From Rhabdaerophilum calidifontis (GTDB taxonomy: Bacteria; Pseudomonadota; Alphaproteobacteria; Rhizobiales; Beijerinckiaceae), in contig NZ_VTRS01000011.1 in NCBI RefSeq assembly GCF_008641065.1, positions 1 through 58,601 on the forward strand: a stretch of DNA of 58,601 bases. The letters are read 5' to 3'. Shown in pieces: positions 26,790 through 33,598 of the stretch. Positions within the stretch are counted from its first letter, which is position 1; each line of letters starts with the position of its first letter. A program made the position numbers and the translations under genes. The notes under the pieces are model-generated. The model worked only from the letters and a program-made list of their open reading frames with translations. It did not search any database and was not told where the DNA came from.

Positions 26790-26936
26790 CCAGGACCGTC
26801 CCGGCGTGACGTCCGCTCCGGCGGAGACGCGCGCCTCCTCCTCATGATCCGACCCGCGCCCGTGAGGTGACCTCGGCCAGCCGAGATGGCAGCGCGCCGC
26901 CGGAACCGTCATGAGATCGTCACCTCGCCAAGATAC

Positions 26937-26960
26937 GTCGATATCCGTCGACATATCGAC
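26937..26960. promoter_or_regulatory. Palindromic operator of the arsenic operon
   Basis: A perfect 8-base inverted repeat GTCGATAT...ATATCGAC (26937-26944 and 26953-26960) with the 8-base spacer CCGTCGAC lies 17-20 bases before the ArsR-ArsC start. This has the size and position of an ArsR/SmtB-type operator. The rest of the 26790-26977 gap contains a few short GC-rich repeats (for example CTCGG-CCAG-CCGAG at 26872-26885) that may terminate bfr transcription, and no gene. Confidence 0.6.
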
Positions 26961-26977
26961 CGATAGGCGGGTCCGGC

Positions 26978-27862
26978 GTGATGACGGGTGGCTTCGATCC
27001 CGAACGACTGGTGCGGCAATTCCAGGCGCTGGGCCAATCCTCGCGTCTCGCAGTGGTGCGGCTGCTGGCGCGCTACCGGCCCTTCGGCCTCGGCGCGGGC
27101 GAGATCGCCCGGCTCGTGGCGGTGCCGCACAATACGCTCTCGACCCATCTGGCCGAGTTGGAACGCGCCGGGCTGATCCGCTCGCGGCGCGACGGCCGCT
27201 CGATCGTCTACGCGCTCGACCCCGAAACCGCGGAGGCGATCCCGGCCCAGCTCGCCGAAATCCTGCGTCCGCCCGGCCGTGCCCCCGGGGCGACAACCGT
27301 CTTCCTTCCCATCCGGAGAACCCCGATCGTGACCGACAGGACCTACAACGTGCTGGTGTTGTGCACCGGCAATTCCGCACGCTCGATCCTCGCCGAGGCG
27401 CTGATCAACCGCGAGGGCAAGGGCAAGTTTCGCGCCTTCTCGGCCGGCTCGCATCCCAAGGGCACGCCCAATCCCGTCGGGCTGAAGCTTCTCGCCGAAC
27501 TCGGCTACGACATTTCCGGCTTCCGCTCGAAAAGCTGGGACGAATTCGCCGGGCCCGAGGCGCCGAAGATGGATTTCATCGTCACGGTCTGCGATTCGGC
27601 CGCCGGCGAAGCCTGCCCCTATTGGCCCGGCCATCCCTTGACGGCGCATTGGGGCATTCCAGACCCCGCCGATGTCGGCGAGACCGAGGAGGAGCGGCGC
27701 GCCGCCTTCCTCGACGCCTATCGGCGGCTGGCGGCGCGGGTGACGGCCTTCGTCAATCTGCCGGTCGAGACGATGGATCTCGGCGCGCTGAAGGCGGCGC
27801 TGGCCGAGATCGGCCGCCTCGAAGGCGCGACCGAGCTCGCGCTTGCCGGCAAGGTGGCGTGA
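26978..27862 (+). CDS. ArsR-family regulator fused to thioredoxin-type arsenate reductase (ArsR-ArsC)
   Basis: A 294-residue fusion starting GTG-ATG (the ATG at 26981 is an equally good start). Residues 1-100 are an ArsR winged helix (QALGQSSRLAVVRLLARY, VAVPHNTLSTHLAELERAGLI, SRRDGRSIVYALD). Residues about 120-265 are a low-molecular-weight-phosphatase-fold arsenate reductase with the C-x5-R loop VLCTGNSARS and the second Cys region VTVCDSAAGEACPYWPG, followed by HWGIPDPADV. It reduces As(V) to As(III). The ArsR half has no cysteine, so the usual As(III)-binding thiols are missing and arsenic may be sensed through the reductase half. It is coupled to the aquaporin gene (TGATG). Confidence 0.92.
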   Translation: MMTGGFDPERLVRQFQALGQSSRLAVVRLLARYRPFGLGAGEIARLVAVPHNTLSTHLAELERAGLIRSRRDGRSIVYALDPETAEAIPAQLAEILRPPGRAPGATTVFLPIRRTPIVTDRTYNVLVLCTGNSARSILAEALINREGKGKFRAFSAGSHPKGTPNPVGLKLLAELGYDISGFRSKSWDEFAGPEAPKMDFIVTVCDSAAGEACPYWPGHPLTAHWGIPDPADVGETEEERRAAFLDAYRRLAARVTAFVNLPVETMDLGALKAALAEIGRLEGATELALAGKVA

Positions 27863-28527
27863 TGCCCGCCCCCCTCGCCCGCCGCCTGGCCGCCGAGGCG
27901 CTCGGCACCGGCCTGCTCGTCGCCACCGTCGTCGGATCAGGGATCATGGCGACGCAGCTCACCCGTGACGTCGCGCTCCAGCTTCTCGGCAACACCGTGC
28001 CGACCGGCGCAATCCTCGTCGTGCTGATCACGATCCTCGGCCCGGTCTCCGGCGCGCATTTCAACCCTGCGGTGAGCCTCATCTTCGCGCTGCGCCGCGA
28101 ACTCGCCGCGGCGGACCTGCTCCCCTATATCGTCGCGCAATGCCTCGGCGGCATCGCGGGAACGGCGGTCGCGCATCTGATGTTCGGGCTCGCACCGCTC
28201 GAGATCGGCACCACGGCGCGCGCCGGGGCCGGGCTCTGGTTCGCGGAGGGCGTCGCGACCTTCACGCTCGTCCTCGCGATCCTCGGCACGCTGCGGGCGC
28301 GGCCGGAGGCGGTGCCGATGGTGGTGGGGCTGACGATCACCGCCGCCTATTGGTTCACCGCCTCGACCTCCTTCGCCAATCCGGCGGTGACGCTCGCGCG
28401 CGGCTTCACGACCAGCTTCGCCGGGATCGCGTTGCATCATGTGCCGCTTTTCGTGCTGATGCAGGGGCTCGGCGCGCTGGCGGGGCTCGCGGTGGCCGGC
28501 TATGTGTTCCGCGCCAGGGCGGATTGA
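27862..28527 (+). CDS. aqpS: MIP-family channel, AqpS-like (arsenite efflux)
   Basis: A 221-residue six-helix aquaglyceroporin. Both pore boxes are present: HFNPAVS (first) and FANPAVTLARGF (second). The N-terminal helix EALGTGLLVATVVGSGIMA is typical of the AqpS group. In Sinorhizobium meliloti AqpS lets arsenite made by ArsC leave the cell by diffusion, replacing the ArsB pump; the same role is inferred here from coupling to the ArsR-ArsC gene through a one-base overlap and from the absence of arsB or acr3. Its last 28 bases overlap the 3' end of the convergent Rrf2 gene. Confidence 0.88.
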   Translation: MPAPLARRLAAEALGTGLLVATVVGSGIMATQLTRDVALQLLGNTVPTGAILVVLITILGPVSGAHFNPAVSLIFALRRELAAADLLPYIVAQCLGGIAGTAVAHLMFGLAPLEIGTTARAGAGLWFAEGVATFTLVLAILGTLRARPEAVPMVVGLTITAAYWFTASTSFANPAVTLARGFTTSFAGIALHHVPLFVLMQGLGALAGLAVAGYVFRARAD

Positions 28528-28943
28528 GCGATCTCGCGCGGCGCCCCCAGGGCCTCGGCGATCGACACCTCGTCCAGCGCCTCGAGAAAGGCACGCATGC
28601 CGCGGCCGAGCACCTCGTCGGTGCGCCGCTCCAACCGCGTCGGCGGCGTCGCGGCGGCGAGCCGGTCGGCCGGGCCGCAGGCCTGGAAACGCGGCTCGAC
28701 CCGACGCAACACCTGCCCGACGCTGATGTCTCCGGGCGCCATTGCGAGCCGCACCCCGCCGCCGCGCCCCCGCGCCGAGGCGACAAAGCCGCATTTGGCG
28801 ATGATCTTCATCAGCTTGAACAGGTTGAACTCGGTGATCCCCGTCGCGCGCGCGATCTCCGCAACCGTGATGGCGTTCGGATAATGCTCGGCGAGCACGC
28901 CGAGTGTCAGCAGGGCATAGCGCGATTGCTCCGTGAGGCGCAT
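28500..28943 (-). CDS. Rrf2-family transcriptional regulator (NsrR-like, cysteine-poor)
   Basis: A 147-residue Rrf2 regulator starting MRLTEQSRYALLTLGVLAEH, with the helix-turn-helix ITVAEIARATGITEFNLFKLMKIIAKCGFV and wing GRGGGVRLAM. Overall it resembles NsrR (including DISVGQVLRRVEP and MRAFLEALDEVSIAEAL). The three C-terminal cysteines that bind the Fe-S cluster in NsrR/IscR are not conserved: only Cys89 remains (FQACGPADR), plus Cys51 in the HTH. It is divergent from nnrS, which supports a nitric-oxide or nitrogen-oxide role, but sensing must differ from classical NsrR or require another mechanism. An upstream frame extends to 29009; the chosen start fits the family. Confidence 0.88.
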   Translation of the reverse strand: MRLTEQSRYALLTLGVLAEHYPNAITVAEIARATGITEFNLFKLMKIIAKCGFVASARGRGGGVRLAMAPGDISVGQVLRRVEPRFQACGPADRLAAATPPTRLERRTDEVLGRGMRAFLEALDEVSIAEALGAPREIAQSALARNT

Positions 28944-29014
28944 CCATCCATCCCTTTCGAAGATCGCGGCCCGGAGATCCTTCCGCCCTTTTTTCGCATA
29001 GCATGCCATGCGCC

Positions 29015-29028
29015 TTGCGCCAGATCAA
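29015..29028. promoter_or_regulatory. FNR/NnrR-type box upstream of nnrS
   Basis: TTGCG-CCAG-ATCAA fits the 14-base FNR/Dnr/NnrR consensus (TTGAT-N4-ATCAA) in spacing, with a perfect right half. It lies 85 bases before the nnrS ATG and 72 bases before the Rrf2 gene start. The cysteine-free Crp/Fnr-family regulator encoded at 44312 carries the E-x2-S-R recognition motif expected for such sites and is the obvious candidate to bind it. Confidence 0.5.
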
Positions 29029-29052
29029 AGCCACGCCGAAGGCGCCTTGTTC

Positions 29053-29073
29053 AATAGACCTTCATGGTCTATT
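29053..29073. promoter_or_regulatory. Palindromic operator upstream of nnrS
   Basis: AATAGACC-TTCAT-GGTCTATT is a perfect 8-base inverted repeat with a five-base spacer, centred about 50 bases before the nnrS start and unusually AT-rich for this genome. Its size and position suit a dimeric regulator; the divergently encoded Rrf2 protein is the nearest candidate. It could act as a roadblock repressor site at the nnrS promoter. Confidence 0.5.
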
Positions 29074-29112
29074 TTACGGGTTCAAAGTCGGATATTCAGA
29101 ATCGGGGCGAGG

Positions 29113-30312
29113 ATGGCGACGACGATGGAGCAGATGCGCGCCTGGCAGGGGCCGGCGGTGCTGTCCTACGGATTTCGGCCGTTCTTCTTCGGCGCGGGGC
29201 TGCTCGCGGCGTTGCTGATCGCGCTCTGGGTGCCGTGGTATCTCGGCTTCATTCGGGTGCCGAGCGCCTTCGCGCCGCTCAACTGGCATATCCACGAATT
29301 GCTGTTCGGCTATGTTCCGGGCGTGATCGCGGGGTTCCTGCTGACGGCGGTGCCGAACTGGACCGGGCGGCTGCCGGTGGTCGGCTGGCCACTCGGGGCG
29401 CTGTTCGCGCTGTGGCTCGGCGGCCGGGCGATCGTGGCGTTCTCGGCCGGGCTTGCGCCGGACCTTGTCGCCGGCGTGACGATCGCCTTCCCGCTGGCGC
29501 TCGGCCTGCTGCTGGCGCGCGAGGTCATGGCGGGGCGAAACTGGCGCAACCTCAAGGTTCTCGTCGCGCTCGGCGCGCTGATTCTGGCGCAGGGCTTCTT
29601 CCATTACGAGATCGCGGTGTTCGGCCGGGCCGAGACCAGCACCCGGCTCGGCATCGCCGCGACGATGATGCTGATCATGATCATCGGCGGCCGCATCGTG
29701 CCGAGCTTCACCCGCAACTGGATCAAGCGCGCCAATCCGGGCCGCGAGCCACGCGAATTCGGCCGCTATGATCTTGCCGCCATGCTGCTCGGCGGCATCG
29801 CCCTCGCCGGCTGGATCCTTGCGACGCACCTGCCCGGCCTCGCCGCGCCGATCGGCGCGGCGCTGGCGGTGGCGGCGCTGGTGCATCTCTGGCGGCTCCT
29901 GCGCTGGGCCCCGGACCGGACCTGGCGCGAGCCGCTGGTGATGGTGCTGCATGTCGCCTATGCCTTCGTGCCGCTCGGCTTCGGCCTCGCCGCCATCGCG
30001 GTGCTCGGCGAGGATCCCGGCTGGCACCAGGCAGCGATCCATGCCTGGACCTCGGGCGGGATCGGGCTGATGACCCTCGCCGTCATGACCCGCGCGAGCC
30101 GCGGCCATTCCGGCCGGCCGCTGACCGCGCCGCTCGGCACGGTGCTCGTCTATGCCGCGATCACCGCCGCGGCGTTGCTGCGGATCGCCGCGGCGCTGCT
30201 GCCGGAGGCGATGCTGGTGCTGCTCGGCCTTTCCGGGCTGTCGTGGTGTCTCGGCTTCCTCGGCTTCGCGTTGCTCTACGCGCGCATCCTGCTCTGGCCG
30301 CCGCTGCGCTGA
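29113..30312 (+). CDS. nnrS: NnrS family protein
   Basis: A 399-residue integral membrane protein with about 12 predicted helices. Family marks include the N-terminal VLSYGFRPFFFGAGLLAAL, then NWHIHELLFGYVPGVIAGFLLTAVPNW with conserved His residues, MMLIMIIGGRIVPSFTRNW, and WTSGGIGLMTLAVMTRASRGHSG near the C-terminus. NnrS is a haem- and copper-containing protein that protects cells during nitrosative stress in denitrifiers. The ATG at 29113 follows GGGGCGAGG; the open frame from 29008 crosses the operator region and is not used. It ends four bases from the stop of the convergent small gene of the nar operon. Confidence 0.92.
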   Translation: MATTMEQMRAWQGPAVLSYGFRPFFFGAGLLAALLIALWVPWYLGFIRVPSAFAPLNWHIHELLFGYVPGVIAGFLLTAVPNWTGRLPVVGWPLGALFALWLGGRAIVAFSAGLAPDLVAGVTIAFPLALGLLLAREVMAGRNWRNLKVLVALGALILAQGFFHYEIAVFGRAETSTRLGIAATMMLIMIIGGRIVPSFTRNWIKRANPGREPREFGRYDLAAMLLGGIALAGWILATHLPGLAAPIGAALAVAALVHLWRLLRWAPDRTWREPLVMVLHVAYAFVPLGFGLAAIAVLGEDPGWHQAAIHAWTSGGIGLMTLAVMTRASRGHSGRPLTAPLGTVLVYAAITAAALLRIAAALLPEAMLVLLGLSGLSWCLGFLGFALLYARILLWPPLR

Positions 30313-30315
30313 GCC

Positions 30316-30702
30316 TCAGGGCGCGGCGGCAAGTGCCTCGAACCGGCGCAGATCCTCGCCCCCCCTGCGGGCCGCCTCGCCGATCGTGTCGAAGAGCAGC
30401 GCCAGTTCGGTGAAGACCGTGATGTCCGGCTCCTCGACCGGCAATTCGTCCAGCTCGCGCAGCAGGTCGAGCATGGCCGCAATGCGCTCGCATTGCTGGC
30501 GCGCGTCGTGGATCAGCCCGCGCAAGGCGCGACGCCGCTCCAGCGTCTCGAACCGGGCCAGTGCGACATCGAGCTTCTCGCGGCAGGCACAATCGAGTTC
30601 GACCATGCCGATGATGGCCCGGATTCTGTCCAGCGAGACATCGGGATTGCCGGCCTTCCCGGAGCCCCCGGCCTTTCGGCCCCTGTCGCCGTCCTGACCC
30701 AT
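30316..30702 (-). CDS. Small helical protein of unknown function at the end of the nar operon
   Basis: A 128-residue protein, mostly charged helices (about 30-95), with a Cys pair in VELDCACREKLD and further Cys in ARQQCERIAAML. The pattern VSLDRIRAIIGMVELDCACREKLDVALA... is reminiscent of the C-terminal dimerisation/effector helix of MerR-family regulators, but there is no helix-turn-helix, so it may be a remnant or a distinct small protein. It starts 11 bases after the DUF2478 gene with GGAGA in front, which supports translation. It is the last gene of the long nar transcript. I assign no function. Confidence 0.6.
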   Translation of the reverse strand: MGQDGDRGRKAGGSGKAGNPDVSLDRIRAIIGMVELDCACREKLDVALARFETLERRRALRGLIHDARQQCERIAAMLDLLRELDELPVEEPDITVFTELALLFDTIGEAARRGGEDLRRFEALAAAP

Positions 30703-30713
30703 GGGCGTCTCCG

Positions 30714-31289
30714 TCAGGGCCTCGCCAGGCCCGGAATGCCGGCGGCGGGCCGGCCGATTCCGCCTTCGACCGCATCAAGGAGCGTCTCGAACACGCCCGG
30801 CGCGTCGCCGGGCTCGATCGCGATCTCGCGCGCCAGCGGCCCCGCGAAAAGCCGCCAGCTCTCGATGTTGCGCCATGGCACGCCGATGATCAGCGGCAGG
30901 CCGGCCTCGGCGATCTCGGCGATCAGCGGCCGGAAGCCGCCGCCCTCGCTCTCGGTCTTGCCGAACTTGTTGAGGATCACGAGGTCCGGCCCCTCCGCCA
31001 GCGCACGGGAGACATGCGCCATCGCCTCGCCGAGCTGCGCGAGATCGAGCATGCAGCCGCGGGCATGCGGCCCGCGATCCTCGGAGATGCCGACCCGCTC
31101 GCCGGTCGCGAGATCCTCGAGCAGCATGTCGCAGCGCGAGCGGCCCGGCCGGGAATCGTTGTGCTGCACGAGGCCGGCAAGGCGGAAACCGCGCGCGGCG
31201 AGCGCGCGCGCCAGGGCGCCGAGCAGGCGGTCGGCGGCGGCGCTGTCGGAATAGACCAGGGCGGTGATCGGGGTTGCTGCGGCCGACAT
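30714..31289 (-). CDS. DUF2478-family protein
   Basis: A 191-residue protein beginning with a beta strand and helix in ITALVYSDSAAADRLLGALARALAARGFRLAGLVQHN. The middle segments SRCDMLLEDLATGERVGISEDRG and CMLDLAQLGEAM, followed by DLVILNKFGKTESEGGGFRPL, match the DUF2478 family. That family is often found with molybdenum uptake or cofactor genes and resembles NTP-binding folds. Here it follows mog in the nitrate reductase operon, consistent with a role in molybdenum supply to NarG. The activity is unproven for the family, as far as I know. Confidence 0.8.
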   Translation of the reverse strand: MSAAATPITALVYSDSAAADRLLGALARALAARGFRLAGLVQHNDSRPGRSRCDMLLEDLATGERVGISEDRGPHARGCMLDLAQLGEAMAHVSRALAEGPDLVILNKFGKTESEGGGFRPLIAEIAEAGLPLIIGVPWRNIESWRLFAGPLAREIAIEPGDAPGVFETLLDAVEGGIGRPAAGIPGLARP

Positions 31290-31308
31290 GATGCATCCTT
31301 CGTCTGGT

Positions 31309-31863
31309 TCAGGCGCCCGGCCGGCAGGCCGCGCAGAAGGCCGGATCGGTTTCGAGCCGGTCGCCGCCGATCAGGTCGAGGCAATAGGGCACCGCCGGGA
31401 AGACGGCGGCGAGACAGGTCGCGATCGAGGCCGGCTTGCCCGGCAGGTTGATGATCAGGCTGCGCCCGCGCGTGCCCGCGAGCTGGCGCGACAGGATCGC
31501 CGTCGGCACCTCGCGCAGGCTCGCCTGGCGCATCGCCTCGCCGAACCCTGCCAATTCGCGGGCGATGACATCGCGGGTCGCCTCCGGCGTCACGTCGCGC
31601 GGCGCGGGGCCGGTGCCGCCGGTGGTGAGGATCAGCGTGCAGCGCTCGCGATCGGCGAGATCCGCCAGCGCGGCGGCGATCGCGGCGCGATCGTCCGGCA
31701 CGAGCCGGTAGACGCTGCGGAACGGCGTGACGAGCGCGCGGCCGAGCCATTCCTCGATCGCCGGGCCGCCGCGATCGACGTAGAGCCCGGCGCTGGCGCG
31801 GTCGGAGGCCACGAGGACTCCGATGGGCACCGGCATCGCGGGCTCGGATGCGGATGGGGGCAT
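31309..31863 (-). CDS. mog: Molybdopterin adenylyltransferase (MoaB/Mog family)
   Basis: A 184-residue cofactor-synthesis enzyme that adenylates molybdopterin before molybdenum insertion. The active-site motifs are plain: GVLVASDRASAGLYVDRGGP at the N-terminus, LILTTGGTGPAPRDVTPEAT in the middle, and SLIINLPGKPASIATCL near the end. I use the start at 31863, which has GGGAGA in front; MPVPIG at 31836 is an alternative and an upstream ATG at 31911 would overlap the carbonic anhydrase gene. Its presence in the nar operon couples cofactor production to the appearance of NarG. Confidence 0.9.
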   Translation of the reverse strand: MPPSASEPAMPVPIGVLVASDRASAGLYVDRGGPAIEEWLGRALVTPFRSVYRLVPDDRAAIAAALADLADRERCTLILTTGGTGPAPRDVTPEATRDVIARELAGFGEAMRQASLREVPTAILSRQLAGTRGRSLIINLPGKPASIATCLAAVFPAVPYCLDLIGGDRLETDPAFCAACRPGA

Positions 31864-31880
31864 GGATGTCTCCCGCTCGC

Positions 31881-32663
31881 TCACGGCTTCGGGCCTCCCT
31901 GCCCATTGCAACAGACGCAGCCTGCCGGATCATGGCCCGGTTGCGGCTCCTCCTCAAGCGCCAGCGCCGAGAAGGCCGCAATGGCCTGCCGGCGCTTGGC
32001 GCTCTGCGGCTCGACCGGATCGAGCACGCATTGGTCGATCGAGGACAGCGCGTCCCGCTCGGCGACAGAGGTAAGATGCGGCCCGAGATCGCGGAGGATG
32101 CCGTCATCGACCGCATAGATCCAGCCGTGGAGATTGAGGCTCTGGCCGCGTCCCCAGGCATTCTCGATGATCGGCGTCGCCGCGAGGCGCCGCACCTGCA
32201 TCTCGACATTGATCTCGCAGAGGCGGTTCAGTCGTCGGACCGGATCCTCGATGGCATCGAACACGGCCCGATGCTTGCGGTAGAACATGGTGAGCGGCTG
32301 GAGCCAATGGTCGAGCATCGCGCCGCGCCGCTCGGTGATGGCGCGGCTCACGCCGCCGCAGCCATAATGGCCACAGACGATGATGTGCTGCACCTCGAGA
32401 TGCTCGACCGCGTATTCGAGCACCGAGAGAAGGTTGAGATCGCTAGTATGGACGATATTGGCGATGTTCCTGTGCACGAAAACCTCGCCGGGATCGAGGC
32501 CGAGCACATCGTTGGCGGTGACGCGGCTGTCGGAACAGCCCACCCAGAGATAATGGGGCGCCTGCTGCTCGGCCATGCGCCGGAAGAAATCCGGATCCTC
32601 GCGCGTCTTCGCGTCGGCCCAGGCGACGTTGCGGTCGAAGAGGTGATCGAGTGTGCGGCTCAT
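31881..32663 (-). CDS. Beta-class carbonic anhydrase
   Basis: A 260-residue zinc enzyme interconverting CO2 and bicarbonate. Zn ligands Cys43, His99 and Cys102 are in place (VGCSDSRVTAND; IIVCGHYGCGGV), with the Asp45-Arg47 dyad, and the family motif VFVHRNIANIV follows. The C-terminus has an unusual Cys-rich tail (AGCVCCNGQGG) not needed for catalysis. Its ATG overlaps the stop of the hemerythrin gene (ATGA, 32660-32663), so it is translated as part of the nitrate reductase operon. That could reflect CO2/bicarbonate or pH balance during anaerobic respiration. Confidence 0.93.
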   Translation of the reverse strand: MSRTLDHLFDRNVAWADAKTREDPDFFRRMAEQQAPHYLWVGCSDSRVTANDVLGLDPGEVFVHRNIANIVHTSDLNLLSVLEYAVEHLEVQHIIVCGHYGCGGVSRAITERRGAMLDHWLQPLTMFYRKHRAVFDAIEDPVRRLNRLCEINVEMQVRRLAATPIIENAWGRGQSLNLHGWIYAVDDGILRDLGPHLTSVAERDALSSIDQCVLDPVEPQSAKRRQAIAAFSALALEEEPQPGHDPAGCVCCNGQGGPKP

Positions 32664-33235
32664 CCGGCCGCCACGCCGCGGCGTGCCTTCATGTTCTGGC
32701 TGATGCGGCGCAGATCGCCGCGCGTGAGGCGGGCGCGGGCCAGCGCCAGCACGATGCCGTTCTCGATCGCCAGATGCCGGTGCTCGCCTTGCGCGAAATC
32801 CTGCATCGCGGCGCAGGTGCCGGCATCAAGCCGGACCGGATCTGCCGTCTCGGCTGCGCGCAGCGCCGAAACGAGCTTGGCGATCAGCGGCTCGGCGTGG
32901 CGGTGATCCTCCAGGAGCCGGGAAAGCGCGGCATCGAGCGCGTCTTCCGGCAGTGCCCTCCGGCGCAGCGCCGGGAAGAGATCCAGTTCCTCATCCTGAT
33001 GATGCAGGGTGTAATCGCCGGTGAGGAAGGTCAGCAGCGCATCAGCCTCGCGGCGGCCCACCAAGCCGCTCTCGGCGATGCAGCGCAGCGCGGCAAGCAG
33101 GCTGCGCTGGCGGAAATGATCCGCCAGAATGAAATCCAGCGGCGTATCGAGCAGCGCGACCGGCGGCGAGACGAGCGCCAGCACGTCGCGGGCCGGCGCG
33201 CTGGCGTTCTGCGGCGACCGCTCAGGCAGGCGCAT
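32660..33235 (-). CDS. Hemerythrin HHE-domain protein
   Basis: A 191-residue helical protein with the spaced His/Glu pattern of a di-iron HHE cation-binding domain: PLDFILADHFRQRSLL, GDYTLHHQDEELDLFPAL, LEDHRHAEPLIAKL and FAQGEHRHLAIENGIVLALA. Such proteins bind O2, NO or iron, or help repair Fe-S centres under nitrosative stress. In a nar operon a role in handling NO or oxygen near the reductase is plausible. I start at 33235; a frame to 33295 would overlap the upstream gene more. The start overlaps the 3' end of that gene by 14 bases. Confidence 0.87.
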   Translation of the reverse strand: MRLPERSPQNASAPARDVLALVSPPVALLDTPLDFILADHFRQRSLLAALRCIAESGLVGRREADALLTFLTGDYTLHHQDEELDLFPALRRRALPEDALDAALSRLLEDHRHAEPLIAKLVSALRAAETADPVRLDAGTCAAMQDFAQGEHRHLAIENGIVLALARARLTRGDLRRISQNMKARRGVAAG

Positions 33236-33587
33236 GGCAGGATCCTCCGCCCCCGCAGCCGCATGTTCCACCCTCGCCGTGCTCCCTGGCGGCATGCGCC
33301 GCCTCGGCGGCGTCGCGCGCGAGCGCCCAGCGCAGCATGCGCGCCAGCACGGCGCGGCCGGGATCCTCGGCGCGCTCGATGGCGTTCATCAGCGCGAGCC
33401 AATCCTCGTCGCTCGCGAGCCGGGCGAAACGCTGCACGGCGCCGGAAACGTATTCGCCCGGGCTCTCGTCATGGGCGACGCGCGCCGCGTCGATCTCGGC
33501 CGCGAGCACGATGTCGCCCAAAGCCGCAAGCGCCGCGGCGGCGCTGTCCTCGTCCCGTAATTCACCGATGAGCGTTCCGAGCAGCAC
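33222..33587 (-). CDS. Hypothetical protein with Cys/Gly-rich C-terminus
   Basis: A 121-residue protein with an acidic helical body (about 1-100; LRDEDSAAAALAALGDIVLAAE, ESPGEYVSGAVQRFARLASDEDWLALM) and a short tail GGTCGCGGGGSCHAPA that could bind metal. It lies 11 bases after ppiC and overlaps the hemerythrin gene, so it is part of the nar transcript. I do not recognise its family with certainty. Its location points to a role in NarGHI maturation or in Fe-S or metal handling, but this is inference. Confidence 0.7.
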   Translation of the reverse strand: MLLGTLIGELRDEDSAAAALAALGDIVLAAEIDAARVAHDESPGEYVSGAVQRFARLASDEDWLALMNAIERAEDPGRAVLARMLRWALARDAAEAAHAAREHGEGGTCGCGGGGSCHAPA

Positions 33588-33598
33588 GGGCGCCTCCC

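Noticed and set aside
26864-26926. Widely spaced inverted repeat GAGGTGAC/GTCACCTC upstream of the arsenic operon
   Set aside because: The arms are 47 bases apart and no regulator or fold is suggested. The tighter palindrome at 26937-26960 explains the site better.
29003-29112. N-terminal extension of NnrS from an upstream start at 29008
   Set aside because: The extra residues cross the FNR-type box and the palindrome and are not family-like; the ATG at 29113 has a good ribosome-binding site.
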